In this document: piece by piece, positions 38,268 to 47,931 of the stretch
Position numbering within the stretch: position 1 is the stretch's first letter
How the letters are laid out: each line of letters opens with the position of its first letter
NCBI GenBank assembly: GCA_945898015.1
Contig: CAMDGM010000001.1
Span: forward strand, 62,001-126,000
Direction of reading: 5' to 3'
Length of the DNA stretch: 64,000 nt
Source of the DNA: PVC group bacterium
Lineage (GTDB): Bacteria; Verrucomicrobiota; Kiritimatiellia; CAIKKV01
The notes under the pieces: generated by a model
What the model saw: only the letters and a program-made list of their open reading frames with translations
The model's database searches: none
Told to the model about the DNA's origin: nothing
Program-made: the position numbers and the translations under genes

Positions 38268-39533
38268 AAAGCCGGGTGGCACCGCGCGTGGATCGAGCGC
38301 GGACTTGACATCCACCACCACCCCGCCGGCGCCCAAGCCCGCCAGCAGAGCCTCTATCGGCTGCGCCAGGTAGGCCTTGTGCGGCACCGCGAGAACGATG
38401 GCGTCCAGATCCTTCCACGTGTCCCGATCCGTCAGGCGGATTTTATACTCCCGCCAGGCTTCCTCCGCCTCCCCCAGCGGATCGTGCACCAGGCACTCTG
38501 CGCCAAACTCGTTCAACTCAGAAATAATATCCGGCACCCGGCTGTTCCTGAGGTCCCTCACGTTCTCCTTGAACGACAGGCCTAGGACGCCGATTCGCGC
38601 ACCGCGAATGGCCCGCCCCTGCCGGGCCAGGAGCTTGAGCGTTTTCTGGGCAATCCACGTGCCCATGCTGTCATTGATGCGCCGGCCGGATAGAATCACC
38701 TGCGGGTGATACCCTAGCTCCTCGGCCTTCCAGGTCAGGTAGTAGGGGTCCACGCCAATGCAATGCCCTCCCACCAGACCCGGCCGGAACGGAAGGAAAT
38801 TCCACTTTGTACCGGCCGCCGCCAGCACATCGGAGGTGGAGATCCCGATCCGGTCAAAGATCAGCGAAAGCTCGTTCATCAGCGCAATATTCAAGTCACG
38901 CTGCGTGTTCTCAATCACCTTCGCCGCCTCGGCCACCTTAATCGAGGGCGCGCGATGCAAACCCGCTTTCGCCACGGTGCCATAAACCGCCGCCACACGC
39001 GCCAGGGATGCCGGATCCTCCCCCGCCACCACCTTGATCACCCGGGCCAGCGAATGCTCCTGGTCGCCGGGATTGATCCGCTCCGGAGAATAGCCCAGCT
39101 TGAAATCCTGGCCTTGGGTCAGCCCTGAAACCCGCGCCAGAATGGGCCCGCAAAACTCCTCCGTAACCCCCGGATAAACCGTGGACTCGAACACGACGAG
39201 CCCACCGGGCCGGAGCACCTTGCCGACCAGTTCAGAGGCCGAACGCAACGGCGTCAAGTCAGGCTGCCTCGCCTTGTCCACGGGGGTGGGCACCGCCACA
39301 ATGAAAAAGGTGCGGTCCTTCAAATCTTCCGGGTCTGAGGAAACCCGGAGCGTGGACGCTTTCAATTCATCCGCGCCGATTTCCCCGGCCGGATCCACGC
39401 CGCGCCGAAGCGCCTCCACCTTCCGCGCGTGGATATCGAACCCTACGACATCCGGATACTCGCGCGCCAGGCCCAGCGCCAGCGGCAAACCCACATAGCC
39501 CAACCCCAACACCGCAATCCGCTCTTCGTTCAT
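38250..39533 (-). CDS. Nucleotide sugar dehydrogenase (UDP-N-acetyl-D-hexosamine dehydrogenase-like, TviB/WbpA)
   Basis: IAVLGLGYVGLPLALGLAREYPDVVGFDIHARKVEALRRGVDPAGEI...FFIVAVPTPVDKARQPDL...NIALMNELSLIFDRIGISTSDVLAAAGTKWNFLPFRPGLVGGHCIGVDPYYLTWKAEELGYHP. Confidence 0.96.
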   Translation of the reverse strand: MNEERIAVLGLGYVGLPLALGLAREYPDVVGFDIHARKVEALRRGVDPAGEIGADELKASTLRVSSDPEDLKDRTFFIVAVPTPVDKARQPDLTPLRSASELVGKVLRPGGLVVFESTVYPGVTEEFCGPILARVSGLTQGQDFKLGYSPERINPGDQEHSLARVIKVVAGEDPASLARVAAVYGTVAKAGLHRAPSIKVAEAAKVIENTQRDLNIALMNELSLIFDRIGISTSDVLAAAGTKWNFLPFRPGLVGGHCIGVDPYYLTWKAEELGYHPQVILSGRRINDSMGTWIAQKTLKLLARQGRAIRGARIGVLGLSFKENVRDLRNSRVPDIISELNEFGAECLVHDPLGEAEEAWREYKIRLTDRDTWKDLDAIVLAVPHKAYLAQPIEALLAGLGAGGVVVDVKSALDPRAVPPGFLYWRL

Positions 39534-40822
39534 GGTTCCTCCGGCAATAATAGAAACGTCACTTCCGTGTCAATCGCCTCATACGCCACCGCCTGAATGA
39601 TGCCCGACGGGGGAAACAGCCGGATCGGATACCCTTCAACCGCGACGCAAGCATCCCCAAAACTCCAGCCCAACGGTATATTGAGCAGGTTGTCCGACGC
39701 CGGCTGCCAGGCCGGGTCCGGATGCTCACCACATAAATTGATGACCCTATTCTTCTTCTCGCGGAACAGGACCGGACCCTCGGGCTCAACGCCATGATAC
39801 CCAAGCCGCAACACCAACGCCCCGTCCGGCGTGTTCGCCGCAAAAGACTGGCGCTGAGCTTCCAGAAAAAGATGCAGTTGTATCGCCTTCGCCCAATCCG
39901 CATCCTCGCGTTTGCCCACATACGCCTCCGGCATGTGGCCAGCCCAAGCCACAATCGTGTGGCGACCGGCATTGCGTTCCGCCGCAATCAATCCGGCGGC
40001 CCGGACCAGGGCCTCTCCCTGTTCTACCCGCAAGCGGCGAACCATCCCCCGGATCGCCGCCACATACGCGCGAGCGAGAACACCCGGAGCCTGGGGCGAC
40101 ATGGTGAAATCATCATGGAACTGCTGCTTGCCCAGATACTTGTTTCCCCACTCTTTTCCGTCAGGATAACTATACGATTTCCACATGCACGGCGTTTTTC
40201 CCCGACGGGTCAGGGCTCCAACCGTTTCCGCCATCAGCATCCACCCATGCAAGGCGTTCGCCACATGATTCAGATGACCGGCGCGCACCCCGCCGGGGAG
40301 GACAACCACCCGGTCCTCCTCCCCATACCCGGTATCAAAAAAAACATCGCTTGCCCCCGCCACCGAAGCCAGTCCGGAATGAGAACGCGGACCAAACCCC
40401 ACAATCCAGCAACCTCGGGCGGCTTCATTCGTCAGGAGCGCACGGTCACGATCCCAAGGAGGCGAGTCAAACCCGATAAAGGCCACATCATTCGATTTCT
40501 CGGAAGCCGGACGGTCCTTTCTCCAGACCCGATCGAATCCCATGTTTACAAATCCGCCGGACCGCCCGTATATTTCGGGCCCCAGGCACTGGTTGTTCCA
40601 CCAGGCTCCAAAAGCGCCGCCCTTCACATGACGCTCGGCGATAATTTCCGCCGCCGCCGTATATCGAGCGATATCCTTTTCTGCCGTCTCGCAAAGCTCC
40701 AGCACGGCATCCAGATAACGGGAAGAAAAGGCCAAAGCGGGCGGTGTCTCAGCTGCGAGGGCGGGAACGATGAAAGCTAAAGCCATCAACAGGACCGCTG
40801 GGCTTTGTCTTTTTAAATGCAT
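39530..40822 (-). CDS. Predicted exported protein with SIS-like (sugar isomerase) fold
   Basis: Start at MHLKRQSPAVLLMALAFIVPALAAETPP (signal peptide). EIIAERHVKGGAFGAWWNNQCLGPEIYGRSGGF and C-terminal WSFGDACVAVEGYPIRLFPPSGIIQAVAYEAI resemble SIS-domain proteins. Confidence 0.65.
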   Translation of the reverse strand: MHLKRQSPAVLLMALAFIVPALAAETPPALAFSSRYLDAVLELCETAEKDIARYTAAAEIIAERHVKGGAFGAWWNNQCLGPEIYGRSGGFVNMGFDRVWRKDRPASEKSNDVAFIGFDSPPWDRDRALLTNEAARGCWIVGFGPRSHSGLASVAGASDVFFDTGYGEEDRVVVLPGGVRAGHLNHVANALHGWMLMAETVGALTRRGKTPCMWKSYSYPDGKEWGNKYLGKQQFHDDFTMSPQAPGVLARAYVAAIRGMVRRLRVEQGEALVRAAGLIAAERNAGRHTIVAWAGHMPEAYVGKREDADWAKAIQLHLFLEAQRQSFAANTPDGALVLRLGYHGVEPEGPVLFREKKNRVINLCGEHPDPAWQPASDNLLNIPLGWSFGDACVAVEGYPIRLFPPSGIIQAVAYEAIDTEVTFLLLPEEP

Positions 40823-42414
40823 GCCGTCACTCGCTTTTCCAACTCCGCATATTTCAACAGGCTTTGCGTATAAACCGCATGGGCAGCAGCATCCGGATCC
40901 GCGGCCTTCGTGGCGCCCGGAACCGCGGCCACCACTTCCGCAAACGGAACAAACGCCTTTTTCTCGGCGCATCGCCAGCCATGACAGGCCCGATAGGCCG
41001 CGCCCAGGGCCGCCGAGTTCGGCACATCCCCGCGGAACACGGGAACGCCGAAGACGTCCGCCATGACTCGCAGGACGGCCGGATTCACCGAGGCCCCGCC
41101 CGTGGCCAGGATGGTGGCCGGCGCGATCCCGACCGCACTCGCATGTAAACGCATAGAAAGGAACTGCCCCTCCAGCACGGCACGGGCTTCCACCTCCGGA
41201 GAAAACTCTGAAACCGGCTCGCCTTCAGGCCCAAAACGAAAGGTCCCGGCCTTCAGGATCGGCGGCGTAATCTCCGGCTCCCGGATGTAAAACCCGATCC
41301 GGCCCCCATTGCCCGGCGCTGTCCGCGCCACCAGAGCGCCAAACGCATTCCAATTTTCCGCCCGCACGGCCTGCCGCACCGCCTCGCGTGTCAACGAGCC
41401 GTTCTTATAGCAGATCAACGCCATGTATCCGGCCGGATCAATCGGATTGACAAACAGATGCCCCTCACGACCCGACGGCTTCGGATCTGATAAGGCGGCA
41501 AACAAGGTGTCGCTCGTGCCCAGGCTGATGGCAATATCACCCGGACGCCGCAAAGCCAGGCCCGCCAGGCTGCACGGATTGTCGCCCGACGCCGTGATGA
41601 CCGCACACTCCGGGGCAAACCCGTACCGCCGTCGGAATTGCGGCCCGATCCGACCTGCCACGACATGTGACGGAACCGGTTCCCCCAGCCGCTCTGCAAG
41701 GCCCGGCGCCGTCACCTTCAAAGCCCGCGAATCCCAAGCCTTCCGGCGAATGTCGAGCAAGTTCATGCCAGACCCATCGCTCAGGTCGATAGGAGCATAG
41801 TCGCCCATCAGCAAGGTGGCAATAAACGAACTGACCAGGCTGATGCGCTCGGTGGCCTCATAGGCGGCTGCCTGCTCCCTCGCAATTTTAGCAATCTGGT
41901 TGCCGGTAAAACGCTCGTATGCCCGGGATCCTGTCACATTCGCCACCGCCTGCGCTCCCCCGAGCGCCGCCTCGCGGGCGCGGCATTCCGCCGTCGTGCT
42001 CGAGTCCATCCAGACCGGAGACTCTGTCACGGCGAAGACGGCCTCAAGTTGCTCCCGCAGGGTGCGATCCGGACGCAGCGCTTTCAACCGCTTCTGCGCC
42101 CCTTTTTTCCAGTAGACGCTTCCATGCTGCTGCCCGGAAGCCGAAATCGCCGCCACGGCCGCAAAGGGGAAACTCTCCCGTTGAAGACGTTCGAAAAGCA
42201 AGTCCATCGCCGTCACCCAGAGGATCGGCGGCGTCGTCACAGTCAACCCGTCCGCCCCGCGATGTACGCCGCCCTGGGTTCGGAAAGCGGGCAGATCCGC
42301 GTCAAAATTCACGCTGCTCTCGTGGACGATTTTCAGGGCGTCATCCACCGCCACTGCCTTCAGTCCCTGAGTGCTAGAATCCAGTCCCAAAAATAGTCGT
42401 GCTGCCTTCGCCAT
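40813..42414 (-). CDS. FGGY-family carbohydrate kinase (xylulokinase-like)
   Basis: ARLFLGLDSSTQGLKAVAVDDALKIVHESSVNFDADLPAFRTQGGVHRG...ASGDNPCSLAGLALRRPGDIAISLGTSDTLFA...ATILATGGASVNPAVLRVMADVFGVPVFRGDVPNSAALGAAYRA. Confidence 0.93.
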   Translation of the reverse strand: MAKAARLFLGLDSSTQGLKAVAVDDALKIVHESSVNFDADLPAFRTQGGVHRGADGLTVTTPPILWVTAMDLLFERLQRESFPFAAVAAISASGQQHGSVYWKKGAQKRLKALRPDRTLREQLEAVFAVTESPVWMDSSTTAECRAREAALGGAQAVANVTGSRAYERFTGNQIAKIAREQAAAYEATERISLVSSFIATLLMGDYAPIDLSDGSGMNLLDIRRKAWDSRALKVTAPGLAERLGEPVPSHVVAGRIGPQFRRRYGFAPECAVITASGDNPCSLAGLALRRPGDIAISLGTSDTLFAALSDPKPSGREGHLFVNPIDPAGYMALICYKNGSLTREAVRQAVRAENWNAFGALVARTAPGNGGRIGFYIREPEITPPILKAGTFRFGPEGEPVSEFSPEVEARAVLEGQFLSMRLHASAVGIAPATILATGGASVNPAVLRVMADVFGVPVFRGDVPNSAALGAAYRACHGWRCAEKKAFVPFAEVVAAVPGATKAADPDAAAHAVYTQSLLKYAELEKRVTACI

Positions 42415-42442
42415 AACTCACATGCCTTTTATTGCCCGGTTC

Positions 42443-44158
42443 TTACCGAATTTTCCACTCCTGCGCCCGGACACCCTTGGTCGAGGCAAAAACCCATTCC
42501 TGCCGGCCGGCCTTCAACACGGCCCGGGCCGGCTCCACCATCAGCGTGATCGACTCGTCCGGCTTTCGCGCAGCCCACAGATTCGCCAGAAGCAAGGCCT
42601 TTTCCAACCCGTCGCCCCGCCGGAAATTCCACACCTCGTCCGGCTGGGCCAACCGGCCGGTGCCGTCGTAAATGGACTCTTCGAAAAGACCTTGCACCGT
42701 CTGGACCAGGCCCCCGTCGCACAGCTCGCGCGCCATCTCGACGGAAACCGGATTACGATCCAACGCCGCTTTCACAAACGGCGCCGCCTCCGTTCGATTC
42801 AGGTCCCGATACGCATAAAAGGCCATATCCACCATGCGATTCCGGGAGCGAAGGCTGTCCATCTGTTCCAGCATCTCGTCGCGCCGCATGGCGCTGGTCA
42901 GGTCAAGGGGCACCGCATCCGTCTCAAACCGTTTTTCCTCCAGCACGGGAATCCGGGGCGAAACCCTGCAAAACCGGATCAAGGCCTCGATGGCCGCCTG
43001 GGCATTGAGGCAACCACAGGAGAATTGCCCCCGCAAGTCCTCGACATCGCGGGTATTGGACAGGTCGATTTCGCGACTGCGAGAAAACGCTTCCAGGTCG
43101 TTCAAGATGATCCGGTCGGGAATCGGCGAAGGATGGAACAGCTCGCCATCCACCTCGGCCATCAGCTTGTCGCGGGTCTGGTCCGTGAAAAGAAAAGAAC
43201 TGTCCTGCTCATAGGGAAATACCTTCTCGACCCCCACATAGCGGTCTGCCCCCCGGATGGTCCATCGAAGTTGGAAACACTTCTGGAACTCACGGGCGTG
43301 CCGGAGAAAATTACCCAGCAATTCAACGCCAAACCCGGCGCGCAGGAACCCCGATAATTTTTCCCGGAAACGCTGGTAAACCGCCGGATCGATCGTCGCC
43401 CCCTCGAACAGCGTGTGAATATGGCCCGTCTGGTGGCACACGATCGTCACACGCTCATTTTCCAGGGCTCGCCGGGCCTGGGCCGACAGGGCTGTGCCGT
43501 TGAACCACATGGTCTTGGTCACGAGCCTCCGGTTATTGGTCAGCACGCCCTCATCCACATCGATGAAATTCTGGGAGTGCAGCGGCGTGGCCATCATGTA
43601 AATGTCGTTCAGCGGGATATCGGCCACCAGAAACAACGACGAGGCATACAGGGCCGCCAAAGAAACGCATTCCCCCGCGCCCGTGCTGTAGCCGGGTTTG
43701 TGGCGAAAAGCGTCCATGGCTTCCACCGTCTCGGTCTTCCAGTAGGGAATGACATTCCCCTCGTACTTATCCAGGCCGAAATGAGCACGAATGTCGATGT
43801 CGAAATAATATTTATCCCCCTCGTACCCGAACAGCGCGTTCGATTGCCGCAGGGCCGCCTCGTCCAGGTTGCCGTGAAACCGCGCCAATTCCCGTTCCTT
43901 GGTAGTCAGGCCCCACGTGTCCAGGTCCAGGTTGAACGCGTAGTGGTCCATAATGTACTGCTTCAGGCGGGTAATCCGGCGATAGGGTTTCTTTTCCCTT
44001 CTGGAAAACCAAACATCCTCCCGCCACTTCCAAATGCGCGGCGAGAGGATGTTGGCCAAAACCAGCGCGTACATGAGGTCCGGGAAAAGGAAAAGCTCCA
44101 TGTCCGAAAGCGTCACAGCGCAGGACTTTTTCTCCAGACTCAAGGCATCGGTATTCAT
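42443..44158 (-). CDS. Transglutaminase-like domain protein (uncharacterised)
   Basis: 571 aa; GYSTGAGECVSLAALYASSLFLVADIPLNDIYMMATPLHSQNFIDVDEGVLTNNRRL fits a Cys...His...Asp transglutaminase-like core. Confidence 0.55.
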   Translation of the reverse strand: MNTDALSLEKKSCAVTLSDMELFLFPDLMYALVLANILSPRIWKWREDVWFSRREKKPYRRITRLKQYIMDHYAFNLDLDTWGLTTKERELARFHGNLDEAALRQSNALFGYEGDKYYFDIDIRAHFGLDKYEGNVIPYWKTETVEAMDAFRHKPGYSTGAGECVSLAALYASSLFLVADIPLNDIYMMATPLHSQNFIDVDEGVLTNNRRLVTKTMWFNGTALSAQARRALENERVTIVCHQTGHIHTLFEGATIDPAVYQRFREKLSGFLRAGFGVELLGNFLRHAREFQKCFQLRWTIRGADRYVGVEKVFPYEQDSSFLFTDQTRDKLMAEVDGELFHPSPIPDRIILNDLEAFSRSREIDLSNTRDVEDLRGQFSCGCLNAQAAIEALIRFCRVSPRIPVLEEKRFETDAVPLDLTSAMRRDEMLEQMDSLRSRNRMVDMAFYAYRDLNRTEAAPFVKAALDRNPVSVEMARELCDGGLVQTVQGLFEESIYDGTGRLAQPDEVWNFRRGDGLEKALLLANLWAARKPDESITLMVEPARAVLKAGRQEWVFASTKGVRAQEWKIR

Positions 44159-44251
44159 TTGTCAAATACTACCGCGTGCCCTCATTCGCCGCAATGAGGA
44201 AAGCGCCCCGCGTCGAACGCCTTGGACTGTTTTCCCGAAACAACAAAGCCG

Positions 44252-44902
44252 CTAGAAGCTGAATCCGAGTTTCACGCCCAGGATGTTGGAATCGGTCCAC
44301 ACATTGCTCTTGAGCGTCGACCGGACCATGTAATACAGCTCGGCCTTCAGCCAGGCGCGGGGCTCAAAGCCGAATCCGGCAGACGCGCGGTTTTCATTGA
44401 AAAGCTGCTCGTCGCCAGAATAGTACAATTCGTCATCCACGAAAGGTTTGAGCTTCCATTCCGTCAAGCCCTTGGCCAGCTGCAGGCGAAGCCGGTCGCG
44501 ATACCGCCATTCGTCGGACGCCGCCTCCCGGATCCGGTATTCAAACCGGCTCCGGTTGCTGAGCTGCAGCGGACCCGAGTCCCCCTTGAGGGTGACGGTG
44601 ACCTTGGGCACCTGCTCGTCGAGCCAATCCCCGTTTTTCTTCTGGCGAATGATCTCGTAGCTGGCCCCGACATCCAGCCAAGACTGCGCTTTCCACGTCA
44701 CCCCGGGCTCGGCGACTTCATAAAAATAATCGCTCATGCTGTCGCCCCACCGCGCACCGGTTTCGACACCCAGTCGGACGCTTGGCGCCACCTGAGCATC
44801 GGCCCCGAGCACCGTCCAGAGTTGCGAATCGCCCTCCCGATACGCCTGTGATTGCAAAACCCCCGCCAACACCGCCCCAATTACCATCAGACTTCTCTTC
44901 AT
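44252..44902 (-). CDS. DUF2490-like predicted outer-membrane beta-barrel protein
   Basis: Signal peptide MKRSLMVIGAVLAGVLQSQAYREGDSQLWTVLGADAQV, alternating beta strands, RSRFEYRIREAASDEWRYRDRLRLQLAKGL, C-terminal ILGVKLGFSF ending in Phe. Confidence 0.75.
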   Translation of the reverse strand: MKRSLMVIGAVLAGVLQSQAYREGDSQLWTVLGADAQVAPSVRLGVETGARWGDSMSDYFYEVAEPGVTWKAQSWLDVGASYEIIRQKKNGDWLDEQVPKVTVTLKGDSGPLQLSNRSRFEYRIREAASDEWRYRDRLRLQLAKGLTEWKLKPFVDDELYYSGDEQLFNENRASAGFGFEPRAWLKAELYYMVRSTLKSNVWTDSNILGVKLGFSF

Positions 44903-45094
44903 CGTGCATTCCTTTCTTCGTTCTAGAAGCGCCGCGCCCGAGGCAACGGTTCACCCAGCTTAATCAATACAATCCCTATCTGTTTAGTAGATATAGACTT
45001 TATTTGGCGAATTGGCAACATTTATTGCTGGCATAACCGCCAAGACTCCATCATCGCCCACAAGACCGGACCGCCAATCTCAAGGCCCATCCCA

Positions 45095-45805
45095 TCAAGG
45101 CGCAATAATCGTCACAACAGCCCCATCCAGAAACGCTTTGGCCGCGTATCCGACCGGAAGGCCATACGCTTGCGCCGCAAGTACGGGCGTCAACGGCGCC
45201 GGCTCCCCAATCGGAATGCCCCACCACTTGTTAAGAGGAACGGTCCCAATCACCACTCCAAAACTACTGCCCACCGAACGATATGAAACACTGATCTTTC
45301 CCGTGCCCGTGCTATACAGCAAGGTTAGAATATACCGGGCATACCCTCGGGGAATGACAAACGACCGGTAATTTGATCCAACCCCCTGCCCCTCCGCAAC
45401 CACAGAAAGTCCAGTTGCTGTCCGGGCCAGGTAGACCAAGCAGCTTTTGGTTGGATTAAGAAAACGATCCCGAAACCCAAGCCCTATTTCTAGAAGATTC
45501 GATGGGCCCGTAGACAACAAGGACCCAGCATTCACCACCGCCTCAAAAACAAGAACATCACCAGCCAATAAACGATAGCCATACTTACTGGTCCATTGCG
45601 CCATTCCTATCCCGCTCGGGCAGGAAAAACATAACCGCCCGTTCTGCTCCAAAAAAAGACCATCATAAAACCGGCTTGCCTTCCAGACGGCAGTATTTCG
45701 CACGCCATCGTTAAAATCATCCTGCAACACGACTTGGGCCACCTGCCCCCGAGCAACCTCCGCCACCAGAATGAACAACCCGACAATTCGTACCACACGA
45801 TTCAT
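45095..45805 (-). CDS. Hypothetical secreted protein
   Basis: Start at MNRVVRIVGLFILVAEVARGQVAQVVLQDDFNDGVRNTAVWKASRFYDGLFLEQNGRLCFSCPSG. Signal peptide and concanavalin/laminin-G-like opening (DDFNDGxxNTxxW). Confidence 0.55.
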   Translation of the reverse strand: MNRVVRIVGLFILVAEVARGQVAQVVLQDDFNDGVRNTAVWKASRFYDGLFLEQNGRLCFSCPSGIGMAQWTSKYGYRLLAGDVLVFEAVVNAGSLLSTGPSNLLEIGLGFRDRFLNPTKSCLVYLARTATGLSVVAEGQGVGSNYRSFVIPRGYARYILTLLYSTGTGKISVSYRSVGSSFGVVIGTVPLNKWWGIPIGEPAPLTPVLAAQAYGLPVGYAAKAFLDGAVVTIIAP

Positions 45806-45892
45806 AAGTCCTCCGGAATATACAAGGCCTTCTCTTATATTCAATCCCCGACATTATTTATTATGGCCAACGCCCCGTTTGTTGTCAACCGT

Positions 45893-45918
45893 GTCATCCA
45901 ACGGGTCATCCAACGGGT
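45893..45918. repeat. 12-bp exact tandem repeat upstream of the 73-aa gene
   Basis: CATCCAACGGGT at 45895-45906 and 45907-45918; preceding GT continues the period. Confidence 0.8.
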
Positions 45919-45950
45919 TCCAGCCTTGTATTCGCGTCCCTTTCAACGCA

Positions 45951-45967
45951 TAATGTGCGCCACATTA
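45951..45967. promoter_or_regulatory. Perfect inverted repeat, candidate operator
   Basis: TAATGTG-CGC-CACATTA located 16 bp upstream of the ATG at 45984 and just before RBS gggaggt. Confidence 0.6.
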
Positions 45968-45983
45968 CCGGGAGGTATTAATT

Positions 45984-46205
45984 ATGGGAAAGCTGAATAT
46001 CGAACTCTGCCCCGAAACTGGAATATGCTCCATTATGAAAGGCGATGGCACCAAAATTGACCTGATGCCCGACGAGGTGGGCGATATGAGAAAAAACCTG
46101 ACCGACCCCAAGGCCATCAAGCGCGCGCTCGAGGAAGTGGACCCCGCCTTTGCCAGGTCTCTGGACGATCAGGAAATCAATCAATTATCCAAAGATCTGA
46201 AATAA
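45984..46205 (+). CDS. Small conserved-looking hypothetical protein (73 aa)
   Basis: MGKLNIELCPETGICSIMKGDGTKIDLMPDEVGDMRKNLTDPKAIKRALEEVDPAFARSLDDQEINQLSKDLK; good RBS (gggaggt), CPETGIC motif. Confidence 0.72.
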   Translation: MGKLNIELCPETGICSIMKGDGTKIDLMPDEVGDMRKNLTDPKAIKRALEEVDPAFARSLDDQEINQLSKDLK

Positions 46206-46251
46206 CCCCTCGGAGAGACTCCCTGTCCCGCCTGGACGGGGCGCGCCTTCA

Positions 46252-47016
46252 TCACGGCCGCAGTTCGGTTATTTGCCGTGACAATCGGGCCACACAACCC
46301 GTTTCGACCCAATTACGGAGCGGATCGTCCGCCCGCATGGATAGAGCCACTTTTGTCCAGGCGTCTTTCGCTTCATCCAGTCGGAGCGATTCCTCCAAGC
46401 GTCGGGGGCCCTCAAATAACCGGGCATACCGCTGGCATTCCCGCTCCATGGCGGAAACGCCCTCATTCTGCCGCTCTCGCTGGCGAGTTTCCTGAAGCAG
46501 CCGAATCGCATCTTCCAGCTCTCCGCTGCATCGGGCTTCCCACGCCCGCTCCACACTTCGCCCGACCGTTTCCGGCATGCGTCCGCCATTCCTATTGCTC
46601 CAGGCCACCGTTCCCGCCGCAACCACCAGCAACAACACGCCCACGCAGGCCCAGCGCCGCCAAACAGGCAACAACTTCAACCCGACACCCCGGCCAACCC
46701 CCGGCTTGCGGAATACAAGCGTCGTTCGCCCCAACGTCACCGGTTCTCCAAGCGCTAAAGACAAGGCGGCCATACGCTTGCCGCCGATTATCAAGCCAGC
46801 CTTGCTGCAATAACCGGGCCAATCTTCCAGCACAATCCGCTCCCCCTCCAACCGCCCAACGGCATGACGCCTAGACACGCTAAGGTCATCCATTAGCGCG
46901 CAGGCCACGTCGTCCGGTTCGGTCGATCGCCCAATCGAAAAACCGGCGCCAGGAACACTAAATGACTTGCCTCGGCCCGGCCCCTTAACCACGTCAATCT
47001 GCACCATGACTTCCAT
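46252..47016 (-). CDS. FHA domain-containing membrane protein at the end of the Tad locus
   Basis: Start at MEVMVQIDVVKGPGRGKSFSVPGAGFSIGRSTEPDDVACALMDDLSVSRRHAVGRLEGERIVLEDWPGYCSKAGLIIGGKRM, then a TM segment and a helical C-terminus. Confidence 0.85.
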   Translation of the reverse strand: MEVMVQIDVVKGPGRGKSFSVPGAGFSIGRSTEPDDVACALMDDLSVSRRHAVGRLEGERIVLEDWPGYCSKAGLIIGGKRMAALSLALGEPVTLGRTTLVFRKPGVGRGVGLKLLPVWRRWACVGVLLLVVAAGTVAWSNRNGGRMPETVGRSVERAWEARCSGELEDAIRLLQETRQRERQNEGVSAMERECQRYARLFEGPRRLEESLRLDEAKDAWTKVALSMRADDPLRNWVETGCVARLSRQITELRP

Positions 47017-47039
47017 CGGAATGCTCCTTTTGCTCGTCT

Positions 47040-47918
47040 CTACATTTCTCCAACGCCGGCCAAATAAACCTTCGCCTGACTGACTAACAGCGGAATGAAC
47101 ACCAAACAGGCAAAAGCCGGCACCATAAGCAATAACAGGGGCAATAAAATTTTCTGCTGCGCCTGCGCACCCGACCGCTCCGCCTTCTCCATCCGCTCTA
47201 GCCTCATTTTTTCCGCCTGGGCGGCTAGCACATGCGCCACGCCCGCGCCCAGGTCCAGCCCTTGGCAAAGGATCGCCACAAAACTAGTCATCTCTGCCAT
47301 CCGAATCCTCCGAGCCATCTCTTGCAAAGAGCCCGACAAGGAGCGCCCCAAGGCCATATCACGACGCGTCAGCTGAAGCTCTTCCTTCAGAGGGCCTCCC
47401 CCGACTTTTTGAAGAATACGATCAATTGCAGAACCGAATTCCAGCCCAGCCATGGTACAAAGCGCAAGAAGGTCCACCACATACGGCATGGACCGCCGGA
47501 TTTTCGCATGGCGTTCCTGAATAGCACCCATAACCCACAGGTCAGGGAAGCCCAGCCCCAGCAGGACTAGCACGGCGTGCAACCAAAAACCAAAGGGCAT
47601 GCCAGCCAAAAACAGGAATGTGGCTAGGACAAACCGAAGCGACATATATTCATCAGGCCGAATCACATGCCCAAAACCGGCTGCCGTCAAACTGCCCTGG
47701 ATCCAGCGCCCCCAGGCAGGAAGCCAGGCAAGTATCCGGCGTGAGGCAGGAGCAAACAGAACAAACGCCGGCCGAAGGCCTAAAAAGATCGCAGGCTGTT
47801 CAGCCAAACCCTTTCGCTCCTCGGGCTCGGCGGAGATGGCCGTCATCACGCAAAAGGCGATCGCGCCCGTCGCCACGGTCACGCACAACACCGATAATTC
47901 GAAAAACACATTTTGCAT
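47040..47918 (-). CDS. tadC: Type II secretion system F family protein, TadC-like
   Basis: IRRSMPYVVDLLALCTMAGLEFGSAIDRILQKVGGGPLKEELQLTRRDMALGRSLSGSLQEMARRIRMAEMTSFVAILCQGLDLGAGVAHVLAAQAEKMRLERMEKAERSGAQAQQKILLPLLLLMVPAFACLVFIPL. Confidence 0.92.
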   Translation of the reverse strand: MQNVFFELSVLCVTVATGAIAFCVMTAISAEPEERKGLAEQPAIFLGLRPAFVLFAPASRRILAWLPAWGRWIQGSLTAAGFGHVIRPDEYMSLRFVLATFLFLAGMPFGFWLHAVLVLLGLGFPDLWVMGAIQERHAKIRRSMPYVVDLLALCTMAGLEFGSAIDRILQKVGGGPLKEELQLTRRDMALGRSLSGSLQEMARRIRMAEMTSFVAILCQGLDLGAGVAHVLAAQAEKMRLERMEKAERSGAQAQQKILLPLLLLMVPAFACLVFIPLLVSQAKVYLAGVGEM

Positions 47919-47931
47919 AGCAATCCTCCTG

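Noticed and set aside
45014-45040. Possible plus-strand sigma-54 site (TTGGCAACATTTATTGCT)
   Set aside because: GG-GC spacing is 11 nt rather than the required 10, the GGCAC core is imperfect, and no plus-strand gene begins nearby.
46206-46251. Weak GC hairpin between convergent genes (CCCG-CCTGGA-CGGG)
   Set aside because: Stem of only about 4-5 bp with no U-tract; not distinguishable from chance in GC-rich DNA.
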